A stretch of DNA of 34,364 nt from an uncultured Nitrospirota bacterium (lineage in GTDB: Bacteria; CG2-30-53-67). The position numbers and the translations under genes were made by a program. The notes beneath the pieces are model-generated. The model was given only the letters and a program-made list of their open reading frames with translations. It ran no database searches and was not told the DNA's origin. Location of the stretch: positions 1-34,364 of the forward strand of contig CALZGC010000149.1 of the NCBI GenBank assembly GCA_945786985.1, given 5' to 3'. Shown in pieces: positions 1-8,779 of this stretch (its first letter is position 1; every line of letters starts with the position of its first letter).

Positions 1-2
1 AG

Positions 3-407
3 AGCCGGCTTTCCGATCTCGGGTATTCGCCTGTGACCATCACGAAAACGGTCATGCGAAACCAGAAATCCCTGCGGGTCGGGCCGCTCAGGGGGGAGTC
101 CGATTTCGAAAAGATTGCAGCAGAAGCCCGGGCACAGAACGCCGACATTGAAAAGATCCGCGATGGCGCAGGCCTTTACATACAACTGATCTTTTCGAAA
201 GCTCCGGAGGCCCTGGATCCGATGGCCGCCCGCCTGAATCGCCAGGGATACCCGGTCACCATTGAGAACCACCCCTATCCGAAAACCATCTACTGGCTGG
301 TGGTGGGCGATTATGCCTCGCGGGAAGAGGCGAACCAGGTTCAGCAGGCCTTGCACCGGACCAACATAGAATCGATGATTCTGGAGAAGCATCACCCCGC
401 CTATTGA
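3..407 (+). CDS. SPOR-domain protein, 3' part (5' end outside window)
   Basis: The reading frame is open to the left edge, so the GTG at 33 is probably internal and this is the C-terminal part (about 134 residues) of a longer protein. The visible part looks like the second half of one SPOR repeat followed by a full one: a beta-strand with LYIQL, a helix over the AARLNRQGYPV segment, then YWLVVGDYASREEANQ and a final helix. SPOR domains bind denuded glycan strands of peptidoglycan and are normally periplasmic. It ends 51 bases before gspE on the same strand and may be co-transcribed with the secretion operon, perhaps linking it to the cell wall; that link is inference. The N-terminal part, including any membrane anchor, cannot be seen. 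SPOR assignment is from fold pattern, not from a search. Confidence 0.7.
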   Translation, partial: SRLSDLGYSPVTITKTVMRNQKSLRVGPLRGESDFEKIAAEARAQNADIEKIRDGAGLYIQLIFSKAPEALDPMAARLNRQGYPVTIENHPYPKTIYWLVVGDYASREEANQVQQALHRTNIESMILEKHHPAY

Positions 408-458
408 GACACGGGACAACCGCCGGCCCCAGGGCCGGTCACATGAGGACGCAGGGAA

Positions 459-2003
459 GTGAACGCGAACAGCATGGACATGGGCCTCCCCGTTTTACAG
501 GAGATCCCCGAACCGCAGTTGAAAGAGGGCACCCTGGAGCGCATCCCCCGGGGATACCTGAAACGCTTTTTGCTTTTCCCCTTCTTTGAGGACGATCACG
601 GGCTCCGGGTGGCCATATCCGATCCGGCGCACCTGGTCCCGCTGGACGATCTGGGGAAACTCCTTCAGAAGAGTGTAGAGCCTTACCTGGCCCCGGAGGA
701 TATGATTACGCGGAGCATCAACCTCTTCTTCGGCAGCGCCACCGACACCGCCGAGAGCGTCATTGATGATCTTTCCGGAGAGGCCTATGAATCCATTGCA
801 GAAGAACTGGATGTCGTCCAGGACCTGCTCGACGCGGAGACGGAAGCGCCCATCATCAAGCTGATCAACCTGATTCTCTATCAGGCGGTCGAAGCCCGGG
901 CCAGCGACATCCACATCGAGCCCTATGAGAAGGACATGCTTGTACGGTACCGCATCGACGGTGTCCTCTACGAGAGGCTGCAACCCCCGAAACGGTTTCA
1001 GTCAGCCCTGATTTCCAGAATCAAGATCCTGGCGAACCTGAACATCGCCGAGAAACGCCTCCCCCAGGATGGTCGGATCCGGATCAAGATCGCCAACAAG
1101 GAAGTGGATATCCGGGTCTCCATCATTCCGACTGCCTTCGGTGAACGGGTGGTGCTCCGACTCCTCGACAAGAACGCGACCATCTTCGATCTCGAAGACA
1201 TCGGCATGACCCAGCAGCACTACAAGATGGTCTCCCGACTGATCCGCAAGAGCCACGGCATCATCCTGGTTACCGGCCCGACGGGAAGCGGCAAGAGCAC
1301 CACTCTCTATGGCGCCCTCAACAAGATTAATTCCCCGGACAAGAATATTCTTACCATCGAGGACCCCATTGAATATCAGGTCAAGGGGATCGGGCAGATC
1401 CAGGCCAATCCGAAGATTGACCTGACCTTTGCCAGGGGACTGCGCTCGATCCTGCGGCAGGATCCGGACGTGATCATGATCGGTGAGATCCGCGACCTGG
1501 AGACGGCGGAAATCGCCATCCAGGCGTCGCTCACCGGTCACCTCGTCTTCTCTACGCTGCACACCAACGACTCCGCCGGCGCCGTGACCCGTCTGATCGA
1601 CATGGGTATCGAGCCCTTCCTGGTCTCCTCGTCGGTGATCGGGATCCTGGCACAGCGTCTGGTTCGGGTCATCTGCCCGCACTGCAAGGTCTCCTATACA
1701 CCGGCCGCTGCCGAACTGGAAGAGCTCGGTCTGGACGCCGCTCAGCTCAACCAACCATCCTTCTCCCACGGGAAGGGCTGCGAGCAATGCTTCCAGACCG
1801 GGTATCACGGACGGACAGGGATATATGAACTGCTGTTCACTTCGGACAAAGTCAACAAACTCATCCTTCAGAATGCCGATGCCAACCAAATCAGGGATGC
1901 GGCCCTTGAGGGGGGAATGAAGACCCTCCGCTTCGACGGCGCGCTGAAGGTCCTTCAGGGAATCACCGCCATCGAAGAAGTCCTGAGAGTCACCCAAGAA
2001 TAA
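459..2003 (+). CDS. gspE: Type II secretion ATPase GspE
   Basis: Cytoplasmic hexameric ATPase that drives pseudopilus assembly in the T2SS. The 514-residue length is typical. The Walker A motif GPTGSGKST is near residue 273, the Asp box and Walker B region (DPDVIMIGEIRD) near 335, and a His-box-like STLHTND stretch follows. A tetracysteine zinc site (CPHC near 406, CEQC near 441) is characteristic of GspE and PilB. Residues 1 to about 130 form the N-terminal domain that docks on GspL. The GTG start at 459 is preceded by GAGGA at 445-449; an ATG at 474 in the same frame is the alternative and would shorten the protein by five residues. gspF starts 3 bases after the stop. PilB of type IV pili is the closest relative, but the gspG-M neighbours settle the assignment to T2SS. 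Confidence 0.96.
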   Translation: MNANSMDMGLPVLQEIPEPQLKEGTLERIPRGYLKRFLLFPFFEDDHGLRVAISDPAHLVPLDDLGKLLQKSVEPYLAPEDMITRSINLFFGSATDTAESVIDDLSGEAYESIAEELDVVQDLLDAETEAPIIKLINLILYQAVEARASDIHIEPYEKDMLVRYRIDGVLYERLQPPKRFQSALISRIKILANLNIAEKRLPQDGRIRIKIANKEVDIRVSIIPTAFGERVVLRLLDKNATIFDLEDIGMTQQHYKMVSRLIRKSHGIILVTGPTGSGKSTTLYGALNKINSPDKNILTIEDPIEYQVKGIGQIQANPKIDLTFARGLRSILRQDPDVIMIGEIRDLETAEIAIQASLTGHLVFSTLHTNDSAGAVTRLIDMGIEPFLVSSSVIGILAQRLVRVICPHCKVSYTPAAAELEELGLDAAQLNQPSFSHGKGCEQCFQTGYHGRTGIYELLFTSDKVNKLILQNADANQIRDAALEGGMKTLRFDGALKVLQGITAIEEVLRVTQE

Positions 2004-2006
2004 GCC

Positions 2007-3224
2007 ATGCCTGTTTACGAATACAAAGCCTTTAGCCAGAAGGGAAAAACGGTCAGTGGCATCGTGGATGCCGACTCGTTCCAGGAAGCCAAGCTAAAAC
2101 TCCGGGAACAGAAGATCTTCATCACCGATCTGTTGGAAACCACCGCCATTGCAGAAAAGAAGGCGTCCACGGAAATTACCTTTTTCATGCGGATCAAGCC
2201 CATTGAAGTCTCGGTCATGATCCGCCAGCTTTCGACGCTGCTCAATGCAGGCATTCCCCTGGTGGAAGGGCTCTCGGCCATCATCGAACAGATCGACAAC
2301 AGGGCCTTGAAGAAGATCCTTTCTCAGGTGCGAGAGTCGGTTCGGGAAGGGATGAGTTTTGCCGACGCCCTTTCGCGTCACCCCCGGGCCTTTTCACAGC
2401 TCATGGTGAACATGATCCGATCCGGCGAAGGGAGCGGATCTCTGGAGATCGTGCTGTTGCGTCTGGCTGACTTTTTGGAACAGCAGGTGGAACTGAAACG
2501 GAAGGTCCTCTCGGCCATGATCTATCCCGCGGTGACCATCTCGGTTGCCATCCTGGTCCTCCTTTTTCTCCTCACCACGGTGGTGCCCGCGGTGAGCCAG
2601 ATCTTTGCCGACATGCGGCAGACCCTGCCGCTGCCCACAGCCATCCTGATTGCAGTCAGCAGCTTCACGCAGAGCTACTGGTGGCTCTTCTTCCTGATCG
2701 TGGCCGCCGCAGTTTCCGGCTTCAAAGCGTATGCCCGCACCGAAGAGGGCCGCATCCGGCTCGACCGTTTCAAGCTGAAGATGCCGCTTTTCGGCTCGCT
2801 GGTGCGAAAAGTAGCCATCGCCCGTTTTTCGCGGACCCTGGGTACCTTGCTGAGAAACGGGGTGCCCCTGCTGAGTGCCCTGGAAATCGTGAAGAATGTG
2901 GTGGGCAACAAGATTCTGGAGAAAACGATCGAGGACGCACGGACCGTTATCGGAGAGGGCTCGCCCATTCACGAACCCCTGCGACGCAGCGGGGTCTTTC
3001 CGCCGATCATGATCCATATGATCGCCGTGGGAGAGAAGAGCGGCACCCTGGAGGATATGCTTACGAAAGTGGCTGACGCGTCGGACAATGAAATCGACAC
3101 AACCATCAACACCCTGACCTCCCTGCTGGAGCCGCTTATGATCGTGGGACTGGCCCTGGTGGTCGGTTTCATTGTCATCTCCATTCTGCTCCCCATCTTT
3201 GAAATCAACCAACTGATCAATTAA
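2007..3224 (+). CDS. gspF: Type II secretion inner-membrane platform protein GspF
   Basis: Polytopic inner-membrane protein of the T2SS assembly platform that couples the GspE motor to pseudopilin addition. The 405 residues are the usual length. The protein opens with VYEYKAFSQKGKTVSGIVDA, the standard GspF/PilC beginning. It contains two copies of the T2SSF helical domain (about 70-190 and 270-395), each with a segment of the type LSTLLNAGIPLVEGL or LGTLLRNGVPLLSAL. Three membrane segments are visible: about 170-200, 220-240 and 375-400. It starts 3 bases after gspE, so the two are translationally linked. Confidence 0.96.
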   Translation: MPVYEYKAFSQKGKTVSGIVDADSFQEAKLKLREQKIFITDLLETTAIAEKKASTEITFFMRIKPIEVSVMIRQLSTLLNAGIPLVEGLSAIIEQIDNRALKKILSQVRESVREGMSFADALSRHPRAFSQLMVNMIRSGEGSGSLEIVLLRLADFLEQQVELKRKVLSAMIYPAVTISVAILVLLFLLTTVVPAVSQIFADMRQTLPLPTAILIAVSSFTQSYWWLFFLIVAAAVSGFKAYARTEEGRIRLDRFKLKMPLFGSLVRKVAIARFSRTLGTLLRNGVPLLSALEIVKNVVGNKILEKTIEDARTVIGEGSPIHEPLRRSGVFPPIMIHMIAVGEKSGTLEDMLTKVADASDNEIDTTINTLTSLLEPLMIVGLALVVGFIVISILLPIFEINQLIN

Positions 3225-3242
3225 TCAGAAGAGGAGTTGTTT

Positions 3243-3812
3243 ATGGATATATTCTTTGCTCGCCGCCGCACACTGTTCCGCACCGTCGTGCGGTCAAACG
3301 CCCTGACTCGGCGCCTGAGTCGGGAAAGGCCCCAAGCGCTGCCGCCCGGGGATTTTTCGCCGCGCGCGTCGACACCCTCGGCAGGTCGCAGCGCTCAGCA
3401 CGGGTTCACCCTGATCGAGCTTCTGGTGGTGCTGGTGATCCTCTCCGTCCTGGCCACGGTCGTCGGCCCGAAACTGTTCGGGCAGACCGAAGCGGCCCGC
3501 CGCAAGACGGCCATCACCCAGATCCGCAACATAGAAAGTGCCATTGCCCTCTATGAGTTGGACAACGGGACCTTCCCCACCACCGAAGAGGGGCTCCAGG
3601 CCTTGGTGGAACAGCCACCGAATGCCAAGAACTGGCGCGAGGGCGGCTACCTGGAGAAGGGCAAGGTGCCCAAGGATCCTTGGGGCAACCCCTACGCCTA
3701 TGCGTCTCCGGGCGCACACACCCAGGAGTACGACCTGGAGTCGTACGGCGCCGACGGAGTGGACGGCGGCGACGGCAACGCTGCCGATGTCGAAAGCTGG
3801 AACATTGAGTAG
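3243..3812 (+). CDS. gspG: Major pseudopilin GspG with an unusually long leader
   Basis: Main subunit of the periplasmic pseudopilus. The prepilin peptidase site is HG^FTLIELLVVLVILSVLA, with Glu at +5, followed by the GspG body (GTFPTTEEGLQALVEQP, PWGNPYAY) and the Asp-rich C-terminal calcium loop (SYGADGVDGGDGNAADVESW). ATG 3243 is chosen because GAGGAG (3231-3236) sits 6 bases upstream; a TTG at 3237 in frame is less likely. The odd feature is the leader: 54 residues, Arg- and Pro-rich, before the cleavage site, where pseudopilins usually have about 5-10. No start codon in this frame lies close to the cleavage site (the nearest is GTG at 3288, still 39 residues away). The mature protein is of normal size, about 135 residues. 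Confidence 0.94.
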   Translation: MDIFFARRRTLFRTVVRSNALTRRLSRERPQALPPGDFSPRASTPSAGRSAQHGFTLIELLVVLVILSVLATVVGPKLFGQTEAARRKTAITQIRNIESAIALYELDNGTFPTTEEGLQALVEQPPNAKNWREGGYLEKGKVPKDPWGNPYAYASPGAHTQEYDLESYGADGVDGGDGNAADVESWNIE

Positions 3813-4359
3813 CCCCGATCGCGTGCGACGCGGCGGATTCACCCTCATCGAATTGACCGTCACCCTCCTGCTCATCACGATCATCGTGGGGATCACCCTT
3901 CCCAAGATCGGGGACGCGATCTATTCGACCAATCTGAAGCACTCGGTGCGTCAGCTGCGGGCCCTGATCACCCTGTCCCGCAGCAAGGCCACCCTGGAAC
4001 GGATGCCGCGCCGGGTGGTCTGTGACATGGCCAAGGGGGAAATTCGGATCGAGCGGGAGATGCGTGATGAAGGCGAGGGCGAGGTGGTCTATACCTATGA
4101 GCCCGACGCATCATTGATGATGCGGACCTATCGACTTCCCGACGGCGTAAAGATCGAGGATGTCATCGGGGAGACGGGTGACAAGGAAACGTCAGGCACG
4201 GCCTATCTCCGGATTGCAACGAACGGTCTGGTGACGGGCAATTTCATTCATCTTCGCAAAGGCGACGAACAGTACACGCTGTATATCAACCCCCTGACGG
4301 GACGGGTCAAGATCGAAGAGGGGTATCGTGAGGAGTTCAGGGTTACAGGACAGGAATGA
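3805..4359 (+). CDS. gspH: Minor pseudopilin GspH
   Basis: Minor pseudopilin of the pseudopilus tip complex. The prepilin signal is RRGG^FTLIELTVTLLLITIIVGI, with Glu at +5 and a hydrophobic helix. The rest has the GspH plan: a long helix (LRALITLSRSKATLER) and a beta-rich C-terminal part ending near PLTGRVKIEEGY. The start is uncertain. TTG 3805 gives an 11-residue leader and an 8-base overlap with gspG; GTG 3823 gives a leader of only 5 residues. The reading frame stays open far upstream across gspG, but that is a shadow. The last 32 bases overlap gspI, typical of translational coupling. Confidence 0.9.
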   Translation: MSSPDRVRRGGFTLIELTVTLLLITIIVGITLPKIGDAIYSTNLKHSVRQLRALITLSRSKATLERMPRRVVCDMAKGEIRIEREMRDEGEGEVVYTYEPDASLMMRTYRLPDGVKIEDVIGETGDKETSGTAYLRIATNGLVTGNFIHLRKGDEQYTLYINPLTGRVKIEEGYREEFRVTGQE

Positions 4360-4738
4360 ACGGGGCTTCACGCTTCTCGAGGTCATCGTCGCGGTGGCCA
4401 TCCTCGGGATGTCCCTGGTGACCCTTCTGGGGTTGCAGATCAAGACCATCCGGCTGCAGCAGATCTCCAACCGTACCACGGTAGCCACCCTGCTGGCCCA
4501 GGAGAAGATCACCGAGAAGATGATCGAAATCGGGGAGAGTGAATCGCCGCCTTTTTATTCCGAATCGGGCGAGTTCGAAGACGAAACCTTTGAACAATAC
4601 GGCTGGGAGTATACTGTCACCGCGACGGAAGCCGTCACCCTGTTTCGCATCGACCTGACGGTCTTCTGGGATGAGAAGGACAAGACCGCCCAGGGGGTTA
4701 CTCTGTCGAGCTTTGTTTCTACGGGGACCGGCTCATGA
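4328..4738 (+). CDS. gspI: Minor pseudopilin GspI
   Basis: Minor pseudopilin that with GspJ and GspK forms the tip that starts pseudopilus assembly. The leader ends NERG^FTLLEVIVAVAILGMSLVTLLGL, a prepilin signal with Glu at +5. The 136-residue length and the SNRTTVATLLAQEKITEKM helix fit GspI. The GTG start at 4328 has AGAGG at 4318-4322 upstream and lies inside the gspH end. The stop overlaps the gspJ start (ATGA). GspI versus GspH is decided by length, order and the ALLAQE-type helix. Confidence 0.92.
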   Translation: MRSSGLQDRNERGFTLLEVIVAVAILGMSLVTLLGLQIKTIRLQQISNRTTVATLLAQEKITEKMIEIGESESPPFYSESGEFEDETFEQYGWEYTVTATEAVTLFRIDLTVFWDEKDKTAQGVTLSSFVSTGTGS

Positions 4739-5340
4739 ACCGCTTGCGCGCCGAAGCCGGTCTAACGCTCCTGGAAATCCTGGTGGCCATTGTCATCCTG
4801 TCGATCATGCTCGGGGTCGTTTATTCGTCTTTTTTCGGGACCACCAAGATCTTCGCCGTGCTCGAGTCCAACGAAGACGTCTACCAGACGGCCCAGACCC
4901 TGCTCGACATGATGGGCCGCGAGCTGCGCAGCGCCTCCTCCCTTCAGGGAAGCAACGTCGAACTGGACGACACGGCCGTGGATGCCATCAGCCTGATCAC
5001 GACATCGCACCGACGTAAGGGGGTCGACGCCCGGGAGGGATACCTGGCGGAGATCAGCTACTTCCTGGATGTCGATGCCGTTACGGAGGAGCGGGTTCTG
5101 GTCAAGAGTGTCGACACCTCCCCTGACGGCGATGCCGCGAGCGGCGGCACCCTCTACGTGCTCAGCGATCAGGTCGAGAGTCTGAACATTTTTTATTACG
5201 AGAAGAAAGAGAAGGAGTGGCTGGAGGAGTGGAGCGCAAACGAGATGCCCTTAGTTATCCGGCTGGAGTTGACCCTTCTCGATGATCGCGAGAATCAAAC
5301 CGTCTTTCGGACGCTGATTCAACCGCCCGATCTGCAATAA
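4735..5340 (+). CDS. gspJ: Minor pseudopilin GspJ
   Basis: Minor pseudopilin of the GspI-GspJ-GspK tip complex. The prepilin site is AEAG^LTLLEILVAIVILSIMLGVVY, with Glu at +5. The 201-residue protein has the large beta-rich globular domain expected of GspJ; a stretch such as YLAEISYFLDVD followed by SLNIFYYEKKEKEW is consistent with its PilE-like sandwich. The ATG start overlaps the gspI stop by four bases (ATGA), and gspK follows 12 bases after the stop. Confidence 0.92.
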   Translation: MNRLRAEAGLTLLEILVAIVILSIMLGVVYSSFFGTTKIFAVLESNEDVYQTAQTLLDMMGRELRSASSLQGSNVELDDTAVDAISLITTSHRRKGVDAREGYLAEISYFLDVDAVTEERVLVKSVDTSPDGDAASGGTLYVLSDQVESLNIFYYEKKEKEWLEEWSANEMPLVIRLELTLLDDRENQTVFRTLIQPPDLQ

Positions 5341-5352
5341 AGGCGCTGCCCC

Positions 5353-6324
5353 ATGGAGACCCTGAAAACAGACAGTAGGCTGCGGCCCAACGAAGGGGGC
5401 TTTGCACTGATTCTCGTTCTGCTGGTCACCGGCGCCCTGTCGGTGCTCATTCTCGACATGAATTACCGGACCCGCGTCAATATCCATCTGGCGGAGAATC
5501 TGCGGGACGATATTCGCGCCTACTTCCTGGCACGGGGCGCCGTGGAAGCCGCCAAGGCGCTGCTCCTGGAAGACGAGTCCTTCGACTACGACGATCTCGA
5601 CTCGGAAGACGACGCGATCTGGGCCACGCCCAATCGTCACGAGGAGAACAACGGCGCCATCGTGGTGGAACTGCTCATCCGGGACGAAGACGGCAAGCTC
5701 TGGATCAACGATACCACGAATCTCTTCAAGAGCCAGATGGCCCTGGGGGCGGGGCTGCCGCCGGTTCTTTTGAACCTGCAGGATCAGCTCTCCCTGGAAG
5801 AGGAGGTCTTCGAGTCGATCCAGGACTGGATCGACACCGATGATACGGCCCTGACCTTCGGGGCTGAGAATGCGTATTACCAGTCCCTCGTCCCGCCCTA
5901 CGAGACCGGGAACAATAAGCTCACCGACCTGAGCGAGCTGTTCATGGTCAAAGGGGTGAACGACGCGATCTATTACGGCAACGCTGAGGAGGAGCGGCCC
6001 GGTCTCCGGGACGTTTTTACCGTCTTCGGCGCCGCCCAGAGCAAGGTCAATGTCAATACCGCCCGTTTTGAGCTTCTCTCCGCTCTCGTAGATCCCAGCT
6101 TCGCAGAAGAGGTCGAAGCCAACCGCCCCATTACAACCCGTGCAGACATCCCACAGTACGGGACGCTGCCGGCAAATACGAAAAAGATGCTGGGTGTCAA
6201 ATCGACCTATTTTTCTGCCCACATTCGTGTCAAGGCCCACAATGTGGTGAAAAGGGTCCATGCAGTCTTGAAAAGAGACAGCAATAATGATAAGGTGGAT
6301 CTCATCTACTGGCGTGAAACATAA
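5353..6324 (+). CDS. gspK: Minor pseudopilin GspK
   Basis: Largest minor pseudopilin, which caps the pseudopilus tip. The leader of 16 residues ends NEGG^FALILVLLVTGALSVLIL; the residue at +5 is Leu, not Glu, as is usual for GspK. After the membrane helix come LRDDIRAYFLARGAVEAAK and an all-helical insertion domain with two SAM-like segments (VFESIQDWIDTDD and SKVNVNTARFELLSAL), typical of GspK. The acidic stretch EDESFDYDDLDSEDD may bind metal (inference). The length of 323 residues is normal. It ends 20 bases before gspL. Confidence 0.93.
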   Translation: METLKTDSRLRPNEGGFALILVLLVTGALSVLILDMNYRTRVNIHLAENLRDDIRAYFLARGAVEAAKALLLEDESFDYDDLDSEDDAIWATPNRHEENNGAIVVELLIRDEDGKLWINDTTNLFKSQMALGAGLPPVLLNLQDQLSLEEEVFESIQDWIDTDDTALTFGAENAYYQSLVPPYETGNNKLTDLSELFMVKGVNDAIYYGNAEEERPGLRDVFTVFGAAQSKVNVNTARFELLSALVDPSFAEEVEANRPITTRADIPQYGTLPANTKKMLGVKSTYFSAHIRVKAHNVVKRVHAVLKRDSNNDKVDLIYWRET

Positions 6325-6344
6325 GGACTTTTGAGAGTATTGCT

Positions 6345-7889
6345 ATGGCCAGAATTGTGACGGGCGTCGAGATCAACCGGCAGGGAATCCAGGCCGTCGA
6401 GATCGCCGTTTTCCTCAAAAAACAGGTGCAGCTGCTGCGCTATATCGAAGAGCCCATCGAGGGGGATGTGCTCTCACCGGACGGTCTCTCGCTCTTCTTT
6501 GCGGAACACGGACTGAGCAAAGAGGAAGTGGTGGCCGCGGTGCCCGGGGATCTTCTCATCACCCGGGAGATCTCGGTCCCCTTCCGGGAGCGGAGCAAGA
6601 TTGAAAAGATCCTCCCCTACGAAATGGAGCCCCTGGTCCCTTTCCCCATCGATGAGCTTGATTTGGGGTACCGGATTCTGCGGCAGGAGCAGGGCCGGAG
6701 TGAACTGCTCGTCTACGCACTCCCCAAGTCCATACTCGACCAGCGCACCCAGCTCTTTGAGGCAGCCCAGGTGCCGTTACGGATGATATCGGTCTCGTCG
6801 CTTTCGGCCGCCAACACCCTGTTGCACACAGGTGTTATCCCGCAAGAGGGCGAGGGGCTGCACCTGCACGTGACGTCGGACTTCAGCATTCTGTCGCTCT
6901 ACCGGCAGGGCAAGCTGAGCCACTTTACCCGGATTCAGTGGAGCAACCAACACTATTTCGATAAGATCCAGGAGGTCACGGGATTGGAACGCCCCATCCT
7001 GGCTGAACGGTTAGCGGTGGCCACCCACGAGGAGGCTGCGGAGATCAAGGAGCCTCTGAGCGAAGTTGCTTCGGCCCTGAGCGGGCAGATTCAGCGCAGC
7101 CTGCAGCCCCTGCTGCTGACCCCACCGGGCCGGCTCCCAAACGAGCTGTACGTGACCGGCGCCGCACCGGGGCTGCACCTGCTCACACCCCTTCTGGCGG
7201 CACGGCTGTCCAAGCAGGTGGAAATTGCGAACCCCCTGCCCCACTTTGAGCACAGCCTGAAACCGGGCCTGGCCTGTCACGGAATCCATGCCCCCCTGGG
7301 GATGGCTCTCATGCAAGGCGGGCGGGATGCCATTGCCTGCACCTACCGCAAGAAGAAGACGTCTTTCGTTGCACGAGTGCTCGAATCCAAGCGGGAGCTG
7401 CGATATGCCCTGTTTATCGGGGTGTTTCTTCTGCTCGGGCTCCTGGCGGATTTCACTGTCGGGATCCAGGCGAAAGAACACCAGTACAGCCGGGTGGAAG
7501 CTGAGATGCGGCGTGTCTTTGACGAGACGTTTCCAGGCGTAAAGATCGAGCGGAACATACTGGAGCAATACAAATTACTTGTTGCGCAGCTTAAGAAGCA
7601 GAACGAGATCTTCGAGAACGTCTTCGGGGAAAAGCCGTCCCCCCTGGAGATTCTTCTGGAGATCACCACGCGCATTCCGGCGGAAATTCAACTGGTCATC
7701 AACAACTTCTCCCTCGATGATCGATCCGTGCGTTTCGTGGGGTGGACCGAGTCCTTCAATTCGGTCAACCGCATCGAGCAGGAGCTGCGAAAATCGGATC
7801 TTCTGGCAACCGTGAAGGTAAGCAATGCCAAGGTGGGAAAGAAACCGGACCAGGTCAATTTCCAGATGACCATCACCTTTGACGACTAG
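6345..7889 (+). CDS. gspL: Type II secretion platform protein GspL
   Basis: Bitopic inner-membrane protein that ties the GspE ATPase to the platform. The N-terminal cytoplasmic region (about 1-345) has the actin-like fold seen in GspL and PilM (opening IVTGVEINRQGIQAVEIAV; LPYEMEPLVPFPIDELDLGY). A single membrane segment lies at about 353-374 (YALFIGVFLLLGLLADFTV). The periplasmic part ends in a ferredoxin-like domain of the PilN/GspL kind. At 514 residues it is somewhat longer than typical GspL. The TAG stop (7887-7889) coincides with the first three bases of a dispersed repeat. gspM does not follow directly; a ParA gene lies between. Confidence 0.9.
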   Translation: MARIVTGVEINRQGIQAVEIAVFLKKQVQLLRYIEEPIEGDVLSPDGLSLFFAEHGLSKEEVVAAVPGDLLITREISVPFRERSKIEKILPYEMEPLVPFPIDELDLGYRILRQEQGRSELLVYALPKSILDQRTQLFEAAQVPLRMISVSSLSAANTLLHTGVIPQEGEGLHLHVTSDFSILSLYRQGKLSHFTRIQWSNQHYFDKIQEVTGLERPILAERLAVATHEEAAEIKEPLSEVASALSGQIQRSLQPLLLTPPGRLPNELYVTGAAPGLHLLTPLLAARLSKQVEIANPLPHFEHSLKPGLACHGIHAPLGMALMQGGRDAIACTYRKKKTSFVARVLESKRELRYALFIGVFLLLGLLADFTVGIQAKEHQYSRVEAEMRRVFDETFPGVKIERNILEQYKLLVAQLKKQNEIFENVFGEKPSPLEILLEITTRIPAEIQLVINNFSLDDRSVRFVGWTESFNSVNRIEQELRKSDLLATVKVSNAKVGKKPDQVNFQMTITFDD

Positions 7890-7964
7890 TCCGGATATTG
7901 CATGCGCAAATCTATTGCTTGTCCGGCGAAGCACAGATGGATGGTCATGCACTGCTTGGAGCTA
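7887..7964. repeat. Dispersed TIR repeat, copy 1 (short, degenerate)
   Basis: Starts on the gspL stop codon with TAGTCCGGATATTGCATGCG and continues CAAATCTATTGC, matching the left side of copy 3 (24295 onward) almost base for base over about 34 bases. The other end (GGTCATGCACTGCTTGGAGCTAA, about 7943-7965) only loosely resembles the opposite terminus (TCATGCAATATCCGGGCTAA). The middle of the longer copies is missing. It fills much of the 128-base gap between gspL and the ParA gene. Confidence 0.65.
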
Positions 7965-8017
7965 ACTGAGGAGACCGACCACCTTGACAAGGCTATCGCA
8001 AGGACCACGAGGCATCC

Positions 8018-8779
8018 ATGAAGGTCATATCCATCATCAACCAGAAGGGCGGCATCGGCAAGACTACAACGGCCGTGAACCTTTCGGCCTGCCTTTCGGA
8101 GCTGGGGAAACGGGTGCTCCTTATCGACATGGATGCGCAGGCCAACGCCAGCATCGGGCTGAACATCGAACCGGACGCGCTCGAACAGACAGTCTACGAT
8201 GTACTGGTAAACAACCAGCTGCACATCAGCGACGCCGTCTGCCCGTCGGAGCTGGCGCACCTGGATGTGCTGCCGGCCCACATGGATCTGGCGGGCTGCG
8301 AAGTACAACTTGCCCGGGATGCTTCGCGGCCGTACCGGCTGCGCAACAGCCTTCAGGAAGTCAATGGACGTTATGATTACATCATTATTGATTGTCCGCC
8401 GTCTCTCGGCGTTCTGAGTTTGAATGCCCTGCTGGCCTCTACGGACATGATCATTCCGACGGAAGCCAAGTACTATGCCACCAAAGGCCTGGACATGCTC
8501 AACAAAATGGTCGTCGCCATTTTTCAGCGCCTCGGGCATCGGATCAATCTCATGGGGGTTCTGATTACCATGTATGACCCAGACCTATCGCTGAATCGGG
8601 TCTTTTACGAAGAGCTTCACGGCATTTTCGGGAGCAAGATCTTTGCGACGCTGATCCCAAGAAGCCACACCATCAGTGAGGCCGAACTCTACCGGAAACC
8701 GGTGATCAAGTACGCCGCCAATTCAAACGGTGCGATCCATTACCGGCATCTGGCGATCGAGGTGCTCTCGCATGAGTGA
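8018..8779 (+). CDS. ParA/Soj/MinD-superfamily ATPase inside the T2SS operon
   Basis: Walker-type P-loop ATPase of 253 residues, the size of chromosomal ParA (Soj). The deviant Walker A motif KGGIGKTTT is at residues 10-18, an LLIDMDAQANAS switch-like segment near 34-45 and IIIDCPPSLGVLSLNAL near 120. The C-terminal stretch LIPRSHTISEAELYRKPVI matches the Soj pattern IPRN..LSEAPS.GKPVI. ParA ATPases dimerise on ATP binding, bind DNA non-specifically and position cargo when a partner triggers hydrolysis. No parB or parS-like gene is visible. The stop overlaps the gspM start, so it is probably coupled to GspM. Start ATG 8018 has GAGG about 6 bases upstream. A role in placing the secretion machine is inference. 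Confidence 0.9.
   Translation: MKVISIINQKGGIGKTTTAVNLSACLSELGKRVLLIDMDAQANASIGLNIEPDALEQTVYDVLVNNQLHISDAVCPSELAHLDVLPAHMDLAGCEVQLARDASRPYRLRNSLQEVNGRYDYIIIDCPPSLGVLSLNALLASTDMIIPTEAKYYATKGLDMLNKMVVAIFQRLGHRINLMGVLITMYDPDLSLNRVFYEELHGIFGSKIFATLIPRSHTISEAELYRKPVIKYAANSNGAIHYRHLAIEVLSHE

Noticed and set aside
3538-3804. Upstream extension of the gspH frame
   Set aside because: It lies wholly inside gspG, and the prepilin signal of gspH begins only after 3805.
7984-8012. TTGACA at 7984 as a promoter for the ParA gene
   Set aside because: No acceptable -10 element at 16-18 bases downstream (ACGAGG).
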